Part shown: positions 33,856 through 43,175 of the stretch, one piece after another
Numbering within the stretch: position 1 is the stretch's first letter
Layout: each line of letters begins with the position of its first letter
Assembly (NCBI RefSeq): GCF_001921865.1
Contig: NZ_MSCT01000002.1
Coordinates: forward strand, 186,001 to 250,000
DNA length: 64,000 nt
Direction: 5' to 3'
Origin: Pseudomonas chlororaphis
Lineage (GTDB): Bacteria; Pseudomonadota; Gammaproteobacteria; Pseudomonadales; Pseudomonadaceae
Made by a program: the position numbers and the translations under genes
Notes under the pieces: model-generated
Databases searched by the model: none
Told to the model about the DNA's origin: nothing
What the model saw: the letters and a program-made list of their open reading frames with translations, nothing else

Positions 33856-36288
33856 GTGGCCAGTATTACCCTTGCCGGCGAAAGCCTGATTGCTCAGAAA
33901 CAGGGCACCCAACAAGTCTTGAACGTGGCGCGCTTCATCTACGCCAACGTCCCAGGACTGAATCCACAATCGCCGATCGATCGGGCCGCGCCCAAGCCGC
34001 CGGCCAACCAGATCGTGCACATCTACACGATCCCCGCCGGGAATTCCGGGTTTGTGAACCCGAACCAGGTTGTCTACAGCTCGATGCTCGGCAGCGATAT
34101 CGGCGACTTCGACTGGAACTGGCTCGGCCTGGAAAGCGCTGAAGGCGTGCTGTTCGCCGTGGCCTACGTGCCCCTGCAGCAGAAGCGGCGCAATATTCCG
34201 CCACTGCAGCTGGGCAACAACGTGACGCGCAATATCCTGGTCGAGTTCACCGGCGCCCAGCAGCTGACCGGCATCACCATCGATGCCAGCACCTGGCAGC
34301 ATGACTTTACTGTTCGCCTCAAGGGCATAGACGAGCGCGAGCGCCTGAGCAATCGGGACGTGTACGGCCGCGCCTGCTTCTTCGATAGCGGCCTGCAGTT
34401 GGAGAAAGTCGGGCAGGCCTATCGGCTCAAGCCTGGCCAGGCGTACATCGAGGGCGTGCGGGTACTGCTGCCGGCGGCGCTGAACATCACCCCAACGAGC
34501 CTACCGACCACCGCCTGGCTCGATGTTGCCCTACAGCGCCAGTCCAACGACGTGGTGGCGAGCTGGCAGGTGGTGTTCGCGGCCAACAAGGCCGACTACG
34601 TGGACAGCGCCGGTGTCTCGCATTACTGCGTTGTCCTGGGCGACCTGACCAGTGCCGCCATCACCGATCGCCGGGCGATGGAGCCGATCAAGGGGCCGCT
34701 GCTGCAGCACCTGGCCGCCCGCGTCGGCACCTATCCAGAGCTGCGCGCCCAGGCCACCACCAAGGAAGACGTGGACCTGGGGAACATTCCCAACGCCATC
34801 AGTGACGACGCATCGAGCAACAGCAGCTCGATTCTGGCCACGACGAAAGCGGTCCATGGTGTTCAGGTCAATGTCGCCGCCCTGGTGGATGGCACCACAC
34901 CGGCGGGCAAGGCCAAGCAGTTGGCCACCGCCCGCAAGATTGCGATCAGCGGGGCCGGTACCGGGAATGTCAGCTTCGACGGTAGCCAGGATGTCACCCT
35001 GAACCTGACCCTGGCAGACAGCGGCGCGCCCGCAGGGACGTACACAAAAGTCACGATCAACGCCAAAGGCCTGGTGACCGCTGGCGGGGCGCTCGTTGCC
35101 GCTGATATCCCGAATCTGGACTGGAGCAAAATCACCACCGGAAAGCCCTCGACGCTGGACGGTTACGGCATCACCAACGCCATCCCGACCGGGCTGACCA
35201 ACAAACGTCCGCAACTCTACGCCCCTGAACCTGGTCGGCATTACAACCAGGGCGCGATGGTGATTCGCGAGGCGCAACTGGTCGTCAGCACCAAGACCCA
35301 TTTCGATTACGCCCCGCGTATCCTCTTTCACTGGGGAGATATCACTGCTGGCGACCTGGCGATGGACGCCGCCGGCGTACTGCAGTGGTCGGGGCTTCCA
35401 ATCTGGACCGCCCATAATTTCACCCCCGCATCGAAGGCTGACAAAGCCACGACGTTAGGGGGGTATGGCATCACTGACGCGATCCAGAAGGGGGAATATG
35501 GCCTGGGGTCTAATTCCGCCCCCACGTCGGCCATCGACACTATCGGCCTGCCTGGTGGCTTCCACCACTTCGGCACCGGCTCGACGTCTTTTGCTGAATA
35601 CGTGTCCCTCCTCAACATCCCCTACGGCAGCAGCGCGTACGCCGGCCAGATCGGCATGCGACAAGGTTTAGCAGAACCGAGTCTGCTTATCAGGTCGGTT
35701 AAAAACGACGCGGGCAACTCACCAGCTGGATGGACGCCGACGCGTGAGGTCTACCACACCGGCAACCTCAACCCGCAGGCCATTGTCCCGGCCGGGACAA
35801 TCATCACCTTTACCATGAGCGCAGCGCCCGCAGGGTTTCTGCCAGCGAACGGCGCCGCAATATCCCGCACGGCTTATCCGCGGCTGTTCGCGGTGCTCGG
35901 CACCTTTTACGGCGCTGGCGACGGCTCCAGCACGTTCAACATCCCCGACCTTCGCGGGCTGTTTGTCCGGGGTTGGGATGATGGCCGGGGCCTCGATCCC
36001 GGGCATGGCCTGGGCGTATTTCAGCCAGGCCAAAACGCGAGCCACACCCATGACGCCAGCTGTGGCACAGCGGGTTCCCACTCCCACGCGTTCAACTACG
36101 TCAACACACCGACTACAGAGGATCGCCAAGGCATCGGCGCCGCTATGCACTATGCCGGCGTAAGCAATGTGGCCGGTAACCGCATTCAAGCGGCGGGCGA
36201 CCACGCCCATGCCATCACTGTGCATGCCTCCGGCGGCAATGAGTCCCGCCCAATGAACATTTCCTTCCTCATGTGCATCAAGTATTGA
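33856..36288 (+). CDS. Tail fiber protein with DUF3751-like N-terminus and collar domain
   Basis: An 810-residue protein starting with GTG after GGAGG. The first ~160 residues match P2-type fiber N-termini that bind the baseplate (MASITLAGESLIAQKQGTQQ; DIGDFDWNWLGLESAEGVLF). The middle has short repeats such as TTLGGYGITDAI and TLDGYGITNAI, often seen in fiber shafts. Near the C-terminus lies a phage tail collar domain (GDGSSTFNIPDLRGLFVRGW) followed by His-rich SHTHDASCGTAGSHSHAF, a metal-binding knob pattern. It determines host receptor recognition. Confidence 0.9.
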   Translation: MASITLAGESLIAQKQGTQQVLNVARFIYANVPGLNPQSPIDRAAPKPPANQIVHIYTIPAGNSGFVNPNQVVYSSMLGSDIGDFDWNWLGLESAEGVLFAVAYVPLQQKRRNIPPLQLGNNVTRNILVEFTGAQQLTGITIDASTWQHDFTVRLKGIDERERLSNRDVYGRACFFDSGLQLEKVGQAYRLKPGQAYIEGVRVLLPAALNITPTSLPTTAWLDVALQRQSNDVVASWQVVFAANKADYVDSAGVSHYCVVLGDLTSAAITDRRAMEPIKGPLLQHLAARVGTYPELRAQATTKEDVDLGNIPNAISDDASSNSSSILATTKAVHGVQVNVAALVDGTTPAGKAKQLATARKIAISGAGTGNVSFDGSQDVTLNLTLADSGAPAGTYTKVTINAKGLVTAGGALVAADIPNLDWSKITTGKPSTLDGYGITNAIPTGLTNKRPQLYAPEPGRHYNQGAMVIREAQLVVSTKTHFDYAPRILFHWGDITAGDLAMDAAGVLQWSGLPIWTAHNFTPASKADKATTLGGYGITDAIQKGEYGLGSNSAPTSAIDTIGLPGGFHHFGTGSTSFAEYVSLLNIPYGSSAYAGQIGMRQGLAEPSLLIRSVKNDAGNSPAGWTPTREVYHTGNLNPQAIVPAGTIITFTMSAAPAGFLPANGAAISRTAYPRLFAVLGTFYGAGDGSSTFNIPDLRGLFVRGWDDGRGLDPGHGLGVFQPGQNASHTHDASCGTAGSHSHAFNYVNTPTTEDRQGIGAAMHYAGVSNVAGNRIQAAGDHAHAITVHASGGNESRPMNISFLMCIKY

Positions 36289-36296
36289 GCCCGACC

Positions 36297-37004
36297 ATGA
36301 ACACGAAAACCGTCTATCAAACCAATCAGCTAGGGCTCTATGTCGGCACTGTAGAGGCCACCGAGTCGCCACAAGAACCCGGGGTGTTCCTGATCCCGGG
36401 CGGTTGCACCGAGACAGCCCCGCCAGCCATTCCCGAACATAAATCTGCCCTTTGGGCGGACGGCCAGTGGCAACTGGTGGACTTCTTCAACGGCCTGATT
36501 ATCTACAGCACCACCACGGGCGAGCCGCAGACGCTCAACGGGGTGGGGCCGATCCCCAGCGGGTACACCACCAAGCAGCCCGGGCCCGACCAGGTCTGGA
36601 AAAACGGCGAGTGGGTGGACGATATCGGGGCGATCCTGGATGCGCTCTACAAGCAGAAGCTGCAGGCGATCAACAGCGGGTGCAGCCAGTACATCGAGGG
36701 CGGTTTTACCTCCCGCGCCCTAGGCGCGGTACATCACTACAGCAATGCGATGGACGACCAGCTCAACCTGACCAGCCTGATTATCAGTGGCCTGGATTCC
36801 GATTACGCCTGTTCCGACGTTGACCAGGTGCGCGAATTCCGGCCGCACACCGCCCAGCAACTGCGCGAAGTCGGCCAAGACCAGGTGCGTTTTCAGCAGG
36901 CGGCCCTGCAGCATGCCAACGACCTGAAACAGGCGCTGGCCACCGCCCTGAAAGGCAAGAAGTTGAAGGCCATGCAGGCGATCGAATGGACGCCGCCGGC
37001 ATGA
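36297..37004 (+). CDS. Tail fiber assembly protein (DUF4376)
   Basis: A 235-residue protein from the ATG at 36297 (MNTKTVYQTNQLGLYVGTVE). The N-terminal half has the fiber-chaperone pattern (KSALWADGQWQLVDFF; GPDQVWKNGEWVDD). The C-terminal half is a DUF4376 domain (LQAINSGCSQYIEGGFTSRA). It follows the fiber gene and is expected to act as its trimerisation chaperone. It overlaps the next gene by ATGA. Confidence 0.88.
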   Translation: MNTKTVYQTNQLGLYVGTVEATESPQEPGVFLIPGGCTETAPPAIPEHKSALWADGQWQLVDFFNGLIIYSTTTGEPQTLNGVGPIPSGYTTKQPGPDQVWKNGEWVDDIGAILDALYKQKLQAINSGCSQYIEGGFTSRALGAVHHYSNAMDDQLNLTSLIISGLDSDYACSDVDQVREFRPHTAQQLREVGQDQVRFQQAALQHANDLKQALATALKGKKLKAMQAIEWTPPA

Positions 37005-37924
37005 CCTGGCCAGCCGTATCGATGCGCTGGCCCGAGCAGGCCACGCAATGGATGGGGCAGTTGTCCGCCGCCCAGGATCTGGCCGGCAGCGAGCTGGCGA
37101 GCACCGGCCTACGCTTGGCCGGCCTGCAGGGCCTGGCCAGCACCAACCCCGGCCCCGTGGGTAACGCCGCCCAGGGCGCGATCGCTGCTGGACGTGCCGC
37201 GCTGTCCGAACAGATGGGCGAGGCGCCGGCCTGCCTGGTGGTAACACCTTTCCAAAGTGGTGTTGGCCAAGGTCACGGCTACCAGCGTTTTCTGTCCGCG
37301 CCCAACTTGCTGCAGCAACTGGGCAACAAGCTGGTGGACGCGAGCGACCCCGGCCGGCCCGCCCAGGAACAGTACGCCCTGTGCCTGCTGTTCCTGGCTA
37401 CGCGCTTCGACCAGCTCGCCGCGAGCCTGGCGCGCTTCAACGCGCTGCTACCGATGCCGGACCTGGTGCGAACTGAGCGCCGCGCGCGCCACCTGTCGAA
37501 GCTTGAGGCTGAAAAGTGGGAGATCTCCACGCCCGGCACGCTGCCGCGCTGGCAGGCGCTGCCCCTGGAACGCTGCACCGTGTTGAAAGCCGCTCAGCAG
37601 TCCATGGCCGGCCAGCTCGCTGTGCTTGAGAGCTACGCGGCCGACGGGTCACCGATGGGCGATCTGGCCGCGCTGGCCAGCCGCAAGGCCACACAGCAGC
37701 AGGGCCGCGACCAGCAGTTGAACGACCTGAAAGCCCTGCTCAGCGGCGGCGGCAGTGACAGCAGCATGCGGGCCCGTTTGATCGGCCCAGGGAACGCGGC
37801 CGAGCTGCGTCGTGGGCTGTTGGAAGGCGAGCCGCCCGGGCATGAATGGGTATTGAGTGCCGGCGCGCTGCTGGTGGGCTCTGAAAAGGGCCTGAGCTTC
37901 GTTCGTGAACTGGTGGGCCTATGA
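37001..37924 (+). CDS. Hypothetical phage tail-region protein
   Basis: A 307-residue, mostly helical, Ala/Leu-rich protein (MTWPAVSMRWPEQATQWMGQ). It contains LVVTPFQSGVGQGHGYQRFL and LCLLFLATRFDQLAASLARF. I do not recognise a named domain. Start is fixed by the ATGA overlap with the fiber chaperone, and its stop overlaps the next start likewise, so it is part of the late operon. Its location before three baseplate-hub genes suggests a structural or assembly role. Confidence 0.75.
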   Translation: MTWPAVSMRWPEQATQWMGQLSAAQDLAGSELASTGLRLAGLQGLASTNPGPVGNAAQGAIAAGRAALSEQMGEAPACLVVTPFQSGVGQGHGYQRFLSAPNLLQQLGNKLVDASDPGRPAQEQYALCLLFLATRFDQLAASLARFNALLPMPDLVRTERRARHLSKLEAEKWEISTPGTLPRWQALPLERCTVLKAAQQSMAGQLAVLESYAADGSPMGDLAALASRKATQQQGRDQQLNDLKALLSGGGSDSSMRARLIGPGNAAELRRGLLEGEPPGHEWVLSAGALLVGSEKGLSFVRELVGL

Positions 37925-38469
37925 CGCTGCTGCTCGATGGGGAACAGGTGCAGGGCAAGTTCCTGAAAATCACCGCCAACCTGCGTATTGAAAGCGACGA
38001 CATGTCAGGGCAGACCAGCAACACCGAGAAGGCCCACAAGGGCTTCAAGCCCAAGACCCTGACCGTCTCGCTGACGATTCCGTTTGTCGATCGCTCGCAG
38101 CTCAGCGACCTGATGCGCCTGGCCGAGGCCACTGCCGGCGGCGGGCAGCTCAAGACCTATAGGGTCGTGAACGACACCGCCGCCGCGTTCGGTATTCGCC
38201 AGGTGCAGTTCGCCGAAGGGGTCAGCGCCCGCGAGGACGACACGCTCAGCGCCTGGCGGATTCAGTTCACGCTCACAGAAAAGGTATCGAACCCGGAGAA
38301 AGTCGAGGGCCGGCGCCCAGGGAACAAGGTCACGGCTCAATCGGGACCGGGTGCGGCCGTCGGCAGCGGCGGCGGTGCCGATGGCTCGGGCGGTTCTCAG
38401 GAGCTTTCGGGCTTCGAGAAGACCCTGAAAAAGCTGGACGACTATATCGGCGGGGTGGGCTCGCCATGA
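37921..38469 (+). CDS. Putative baseplate complex protein
   Basis: A 182-residue protein. The first ~130 residues look beta-rich (LLLDGEQVQGKFLKITANLR, FKPKTLTVSLTIPFVDRSQL). A Gly/Ser linker (GSGGGADGSGGSQ) leads to a short helix (FEKTLKKLDDYIGG). Layout resembles small baseplate adaptor proteins that precede the hub in Mu-like and HP1-like tails. The family is not identified with certainty. Confidence 0.7.
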   Translation: MTLLLDGEQVQGKFLKITANLRIESDDMSGQTSNTEKAHKGFKPKTLTVSLTIPFVDRSQLSDLMRLAEATAGGGQLKTYRVVNDTAAAFGIRQVQFAEGVSAREDDTLSAWRIQFTLTEKVSNPEKVEGRRPGNKVTAQSGPGAAVGSGGGADGSGGSQELSGFEKTLKKLDDYIGGVGSP

Positions 38470-39170
38470 AACTGCACAAGGTGTTGACCGTCGCCGGTAA
38501 GCCTTATGTCCTAGTCAAGGACGAGGTACGTCTGGACCTGAGAAACCCCGGCCGGGCAACGTTCACAATCCAGGCCAGCGGCCCGGTCAAAGGGCTGGTG
38601 ACGCTCGATATCGGGTACAACGAAAGCACCCTGCAGCGCCACTTTATCGGCTACGTGGAACGCTGCACCGGCGCCAACAGCGTACAGCAGGTGCTGTTCT
38701 GCCGGGAGGTCGCCGCGATCCTGGGCAACCCGCTGCCGCTGAACCTGCGCCATGTCGATCTGCGCGCGGTCCTGGGCGAGATCAGCGAGCAGACCGGGCT
38801 CTGTTTTCGTGTTCCGGAACGATCCTATGCAAGCGTCAAGGCCCCGTTTTTCTACAGCCTGGCGGCCGGCTATCAGGCGATGGACAGCCTGGCCCGGGTG
38901 TTCAACATCCCCGACTTCATCTGGCAGCAACAGGGCGACGGCGAAGTCTTCGTGGGCAGTTGGGCGGATAGCTTCTTCGGCGCACGGGCGCCGCTGCAAC
39001 TGCCGATCGAGCTGTTCGACGGCTACCAGGGTAATCAAAGCGCGATGGTCGCGGCCCTTCCCGGGTTGCGACCAGGTGCAACAATCAACCAGGGCGAGCG
39101 CATCACAAACGTGACGCTGGTTCACAGTCAAATGGCGATCAAATGGACGACGCAATCCGCCGCAGCGTAG
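38466..39170 (+). CDS. Putative baseplate hub protein (gp27/gpD-like)
   Basis: A 234-residue protein. VDLRAVLGEISEQTGLCFRV and FYSLAAGYQAMDSLARVFNI followed by DGEVFVGSWADSFFG resemble the hub domains of gp27, P2 gpD and Mu gp44, but it is shorter than full gpD. It overlaps the previous gene by ATGA and the spike gene by 28 nt. A hub role joining tube and spike is inferred from order and weak resemblance. Confidence 0.65.
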   Translation: MKLHKVLTVAGKPYVLVKDEVRLDLRNPGRATFTIQASGPVKGLVTLDIGYNESTLQRHFIGYVERCTGANSVQQVLFCREVAAILGNPLPLNLRHVDLRAVLGEISEQTGLCFRVPERSYASVKAPFFYSLAAGYQAMDSLARVFNIPDFIWQQQGDGEVFVGSWADSFFGARAPLQLPIELFDGYQGNQSAMVAALPGLRPGATINQGERITNVTLVHSQMAIKWTTQSAAA

Positions 39171-40114
39171 AGCGGCAATTTCCGGAACTGACCGGCGGCT
39201 ACCACCTGCCACGCTTCGCCCGGGTGGTCGGTGTCGCCGATGCGCCGGCGGCCGCGGGGATCTGCGACGACTTCCGGCCGCGCTACGCGGTGGATATCCA
39301 GGTCCTGGGGCCGGATGGCGAGCCCGACACGTCGCTGCCAATCCTCGCCGGCGTACCGCTGCCGCTACCTACGGGCGGCGAGGAAATGGGCATCTATGCC
39401 TTCCCCGAGGAGAACACCGCGGTGGTGGTGTGTTTCGCCTACGGGCTACCGCACAAGCCCTACATACAGACGATTCTCCCTCACGGCCTAAGCATGCCCC
39501 GGGTTCCGAAAGGCGACCAGGTCTGGCAGCACAGCGAGGCCTGCCAGCAGCGCGTCGATGCGGACGGCAACTGGTTACGCCAGACCGATGGCAAGATCCA
39601 GGACAAGGCGATCGAGCGCGAAGTGGAAGCTCTGGGCAACACTGAGCGTTACCAGAACCACGCGCAGACGATCGACGACCATTCGACTGAGTCGGTGGGT
39701 GGGATCAAGACGATCGAGGCGCTGGGCGCACTCAAGCTGCTGTCGGGCGGATCCGCGAGCCTGGCGGCCGTGGACGATCTGCACCAGGCGACGGGCCGGG
39801 ATCTCAACTTGGTGGTGGGCCAGAAGCATAACGCTGTGATCGGTGGCGACATGCAGGAGCAGATCCAGGGCCTGCGCCGGAGTGTGGCGGCAGTCAGTCA
39901 GCGCCTGCTGGCGCCCAAGACCTGGTTGGGGTCGGAGTCGGTCAATGTGCTGCAGATCCTGGGCGACTTACTCGACCTGGTGCAAGAGATGAACACTCAG
40001 CTCGCAGGCCATACCCATGGGCCAACACCACCACCGGGCAATGCTGCAGCGTTCACCGCAGATGCTGCGAAGGCGGCAACTCTATCTACACAGTTGAAAG
40101 GGGTAACTCTGTAA
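39143..40114 (+). CDS. Putative baseplate spike protein (gpV-like)
   Basis: A 323-residue protein. The N-terminal half has an OB-fold-like region (RYAVDIQVLGPDGEPDTSLP; GIYAFPEENTAVVVCFAYGL). Then come GNWLRQTDGKIQDKAIEREV and NLVVGQKHNAVIGGDMQEQI, reminiscent of the repetitive stem of phage spikes and VgrG. It ends with GHTHGPTPPPGNAAAF, an H-x-H apex-like motif common in gpV proteins. It is the last late gene and presumably the membrane-piercing tip. Confidence 0.72.
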   Translation: MDDAIRRSVERQFPELTGGYHLPRFARVVGVADAPAAAGICDDFRPRYAVDIQVLGPDGEPDTSLPILAGVPLPLPTGGEEMGIYAFPEENTAVVVCFAYGLPHKPYIQTILPHGLSMPRVPKGDQVWQHSEACQQRVDADGNWLRQTDGKIQDKAIEREVEALGNTERYQNHAQTIDDHSTESVGGIKTIEALGALKLLSGGSASLAAVDDLHQATGRDLNLVVGQKHNAVIGGDMQEQIQGLRRSVAAVSQRLLAPKTWLGSESVNVLQILGDLLDLVQEMNTQLAGHTHGPTPPPGNAAAFTADAAKAATLSTQLKGVTL

Positions 40115-40126
40115 TTGAATAGGAAT

Positions 40127-41005
40127 TTACCAGACGTAATATGCGGCTAGGGTGCCAATAATTACGGCATAAAAAATTGAACGTCCAATCCATGGATGGG
40201 TCAACATGTTTATTGTATTTGTCAGCTTTGGCTTTTCCTGATCCCAGTCGGACTCTACAATGTTGCCGTCAGCTATAAATGGTTTCCAATATTGTGCAAT
40301 GTGATTGTTTTTTGGTTCAAAAAAGTCACTGTGGCCATAGTCGAAGTATCTATCTTTAATGTGAGGAACTTGAAAGCCTTTTCTGCCAGAACTGCCGTAA
40401 CCAAAGCTGGAGAAAGTGGCGAGCACCGGGTAAAAGTCGCGAGTTCCTACATCGTTAAGTATAGAGCGCTTTTCCATTTCCTTGGTATATAGACCCCAAG
40501 GGTAACTAGTGGGGACAATACAGCCGCATAGTATGATTCTTCTAAAGCTAATATCGGTAGATGTAGCCAGGATGCGACTTAAAATATAACTACCAAAGCT
40601 ATGTGCGATAACCATGAACTGAGCATTAGGCTCCAAGGACTTAGCTTCGCGAATAGATTGAGCTATTTTCTGTATCGGTGTATTGCGAACCGGGGATGCC
40701 AACTGAAAACCTGAAACGAAATCGTAACCAAGTCCTTCAACGTTGGTATGTGGCAAACTACTTAGTTCTTTTTCTACTAGTTTGTGCCAAGCGCCGTCTG
40801 TCTGTATTCCATGAATCAGGAAAACTACAGTAGCTTGAGGATTGTCTTGAATTCCCGATAACTTTGCATCGAGCATGCTATCGACCAACTCCCAGTGCTC
40901 CTTCGGAAGTTGTTCTTTCATCAATTGAATTTGTCTGACTCTTGCGTTCGGCAGTGTGTCGTTCCAAGTTAAATTGAATCGTTCAAATACTTCAGCTGGC
41001 CTCAT
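40127..41005 (-). CDS. Alpha/beta hydrolase with C-terminal membrane anchor (prophage cargo)
   Basis: A 292-residue protein. The oxyanion strand is VVFLIHGIQTDGAWH; the nucleophile elbow is VIAHSFGSY with Ser as nucleophile; a late His candidate lies in FDYGHSDFF. The last ~25 residues (RSIFYAVIIGTLAAYYVW) form one membrane helix. It may be a lipase, esterase or thioesterase held at the inner membrane. It is AT-richer than the tail genes it converges with, and overlaps the preceding 127-aa gene by 14 nt, the third gene of a leftward operon. A defence or exclusion role is suggested by its location only. Confidence 0.75.
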   Translation of the reverse strand: MRPAEVFERFNLTWNDTLPNARVRQIQLMKEQLPKEHWELVDSMLDAKLSGIQDNPQATVVFLIHGIQTDGAWHKLVEKELSSLPHTNVEGLGYDFVSGFQLASPVRNTPIQKIAQSIREAKSLEPNAQFMVIAHSFGSYILSRILATSTDISFRRIILCGCIVPTSYPWGLYTKEMEKRSILNDVGTRDFYPVLATFSSFGYGSSGRKGFQVPHIKDRYFDYGHSDFFEPKNNHIAQYWKPFIADGNIVESDWDQEKPKLTNTINMLTHPWIGRSIFYAVIIGTLAAYYVW

Positions 41006-41375
41006 TGGTCACCAAAATATAAGACGGTTCAATATTGTCTTCTGTCACTTGAACCTCGATATCCTGTACAGGATCTCGAACGACAGGTGGAAGCTCTGAA
41101 TATGATGCAAACGTTAGGCCGGATCCTGAAGGGAAACGCACCAGTACCTGACGGCGGAAAACTTGCCCCTCAATCAGGATGGCAATTACCCTCGACAAGC
41201 GAGAGCTACTGCCAGCCTGTAAGATATCGAACATTCGTGACGGATTGAGTCGCATCCTCGGCAAGTCATCAGCTCTCCGATCTTCGAAGTCGCACAGAAA
41301 TTTCTCCATTCTACGTAGAGCTTCCGCATCTTGAGGAAAACTACGTATTAAGGGAGATAACTTTTCCGCGTACAT
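40992..41375 (-). CDS. Hypothetical protein, middle gene of the cargo operon
   Basis: A 127-residue protein (MYAEKLSPLIRSFPQDAEAL) with AGGAGA before its ATG at 41375. The N-terminal half is helical (RRMEKFLCDFEDRRADDLPR), the C-terminal half beta-like (QVLVRFPSGSGLTFASYSEL, IEVQVTEDNIEPSYILVTN). It overlaps the upstream 397-aa gene by 35 nt and the hydrolase gene by 14 nt, so all three are probably translated together. No family recognised. Confidence 0.65.
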   Translation of the reverse strand: MYAEKLSPLIRSFPQDAEALRRMEKFLCDFEDRRADDLPRMRLNPSRMFDILQAGSSSRLSRVIAILIEGQVFRRQVLVRFPSGSGLTFASYSELPPVVRDPVQDIEVQVTEDNIEPSYILVTNEAS

Positions 41376-42534
41376 AAGAATAGTCTCCTGCGGAGCATGC
41401 ACCTGGGACTGCGAACTCGTTAATATCACCACCCAACAACAGGTGAATTTCACGCTGCGGGTCCGTATCTGGTATCTTAGCGTAAACGTTTGCTCCCGTC
41501 ACATGGCCGTCGCCTGCCAAGAAGCTGTCAATTGCTGCCATCGAGCCGTTATCAGACGAAAGGTTGTCGTCTTGGGACGACGAAGAAATTTGCAGCACTG
41601 CGCCAAGATCATTTACAGCTGTGGAGTTGCTATAACGAAACTCATGAGCGAGTGCGGCTCTATCTTTTAATATCTTGTCCTTTGCCGCGCCCAGAGACGT
41701 TGTACCAAATCCATCGATCGGTATAAATTTACGTATTCTCATTAACATATCTCTTACCAAGTTAGTGTACTTGGTTGAGTTGTCCTGCGAGGCAATGCGA
41801 AGTTCTAACAAACCTTCATGATTTAAGGTTGCAATATTTACCGCTCGTTTTTCAGTAAAATTATATTTTTTTGTAATAGTGCCTGCGTCGTGATCGATTG
41901 ATTCTGATTCAAAAACTTTAGTTATGCGCTTTTCGATGATTTTTATCGTTAAGCTTACAGGTATTAAATTAGGGTCAGGGTGAAATACGCGTATATCAAC
42001 TATTGTGGGGGAGTCTGGGAAATCAATGTCCAGTGGAGTGTCTAGTAGTGCGCCGAGGTTTTCTTCGCGCGCAATTGCACGCACCCGTACTGGGTTGATC
42101 AGTCCCTGGGCTCGTTCAGGAGTGCATTGATATAAAAAAGTGTGTTGGCGACCATATTCTTCAACCGTCTGCAAAAGCGCGCGCAGATCGGTAACAGTGA
42201 AAATACTTTGCCTCAGGGCCGGCAGGATGCGCTTTTCGTACAACTCGTCCCAGTTTCCAGACGTAGCGACGCCCCTTTCCTTGAGGAAGTCTCTAACGAC
42301 TTGCTGGTTCGTTGCTTTTTTGATCAGTTCAAAAATGACAACCGAAAGCCTGCTATCTGCGTCACTCAGCACCCAGTCTCTCCTGCCTGTTTGAAGCTCA
42401 AAGCTCACATTGGTTACGCGAAGCGTACCGGCAGTGGTGGAAGGTCTTTGACCCTCGCTGGATACCAAGGCGGTCCATCGCTTGAGGGGGCATTCTGGCT
42501 CAACCCGCCCAGTTGGCACAACACGAATCAACAT
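41341..42534 (-). CDS. Hypothetical protein, first gene of the cargo operon
   Basis: A 397-residue protein with no recognised family. An N-terminal helical part (LSVVIFELIKKATNQQVVRD; RQSIFTVTDLRALLQTVEEY) leads to a beta-rich middle (SLTIKIIEKRITKVFESESI; HDAGTITKKYNFTEKRAVNI) and a C-terminal Ser/Asp-rich part (VLQISSSSQDDNLSSDNGSM). The ATG at 42534 has no strong ribosome site; a start at a later GTG (near 42398) is possible. It begins the leftward operon at the right end of the prophage, just inside the attachment side. Confidence 0.6.
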   Translation of the reverse strand: MLIRVVPTGRVEPECPLKRWTALVSSEGQRPSTTAGTLRVTNVSFELQTGRRDWVLSDADSRLSVVIFELIKKATNQQVVRDFLKERGVATSGNWDELYEKRILPALRQSIFTVTDLRALLQTVEEYGRQHTFLYQCTPERAQGLINPVRVRAIAREENLGALLDTPLDIDFPDSPTIVDIRVFHPDPNLIPVSLTIKIIEKRITKVFESESIDHDAGTITKKYNFTEKRAVNIATLNHEGLLELRIASQDNSTKYTNLVRDMLMRIRKFIPIDGFGTTSLGAAKDKILKDRAALAHEFRYSNSTAVNDLGAVLQISSSSQDDNLSSDNGSMAAIDSFLAGDGHVTGANVYAKIPDTDPQREIHLLLGGDINEFAVPGACSAGDYSYVRGKVISLNT

Positions 42535-43175
42535 GAATCCACACGTATTTGCACGAAGCTATATAGATTGAGACGCATATCGACACTTCGTGTGTGCAGT
42601 ATGCCGATTTAGCTGATCCCGCCCGCATTTGTGTCAGTGGCGTCAATAGTGTCTCTATTAAAGAAAACCATCTGGAAAAACACTTATCCCCCTCCCGCCG
42701 ACGGGCCTTGCGTCCTTTTTTTGTGCAAATTCAAAAGTAGTGCAAGCGACCCTGCAGCCCAGGCCGGCCGTGGGGCTTCACAGGCGATCGCTCATTTCAC
42801 GGTTTGCAAATTTTGGAAGAGAAGTGCAGCACGGTTGCACAGCGGGGCTCTGTATAGCCTTGGGCGGGCAATCGCTGCAGACCCCGGTTCTGCTGGGCGA
42901 AAAACTGGAAAACGTCGGTTTGAGCGAGTTTTCCATTTTGCGATCGGTCTGTTTCGGCTGGAGCTGAGCTGTGTCAGCGAGCCACGGCAATTCAGCTGCA
43001 ACGCCCGTCAGTTGAGGGCTGCAGCCCGATTTTGGCTCTCGCAGTGCTTTCACACAACTGCACTCGTTTTCTACCTGGTAAGCGAGCCAGATCCGTTCTC
43101 CGAAAATGGAGCCGATGAGTCTGCGGCCATGTTTTTTCAGGCTGTCAGATGGCCATTTCCAGATGAGGGCTGGGA

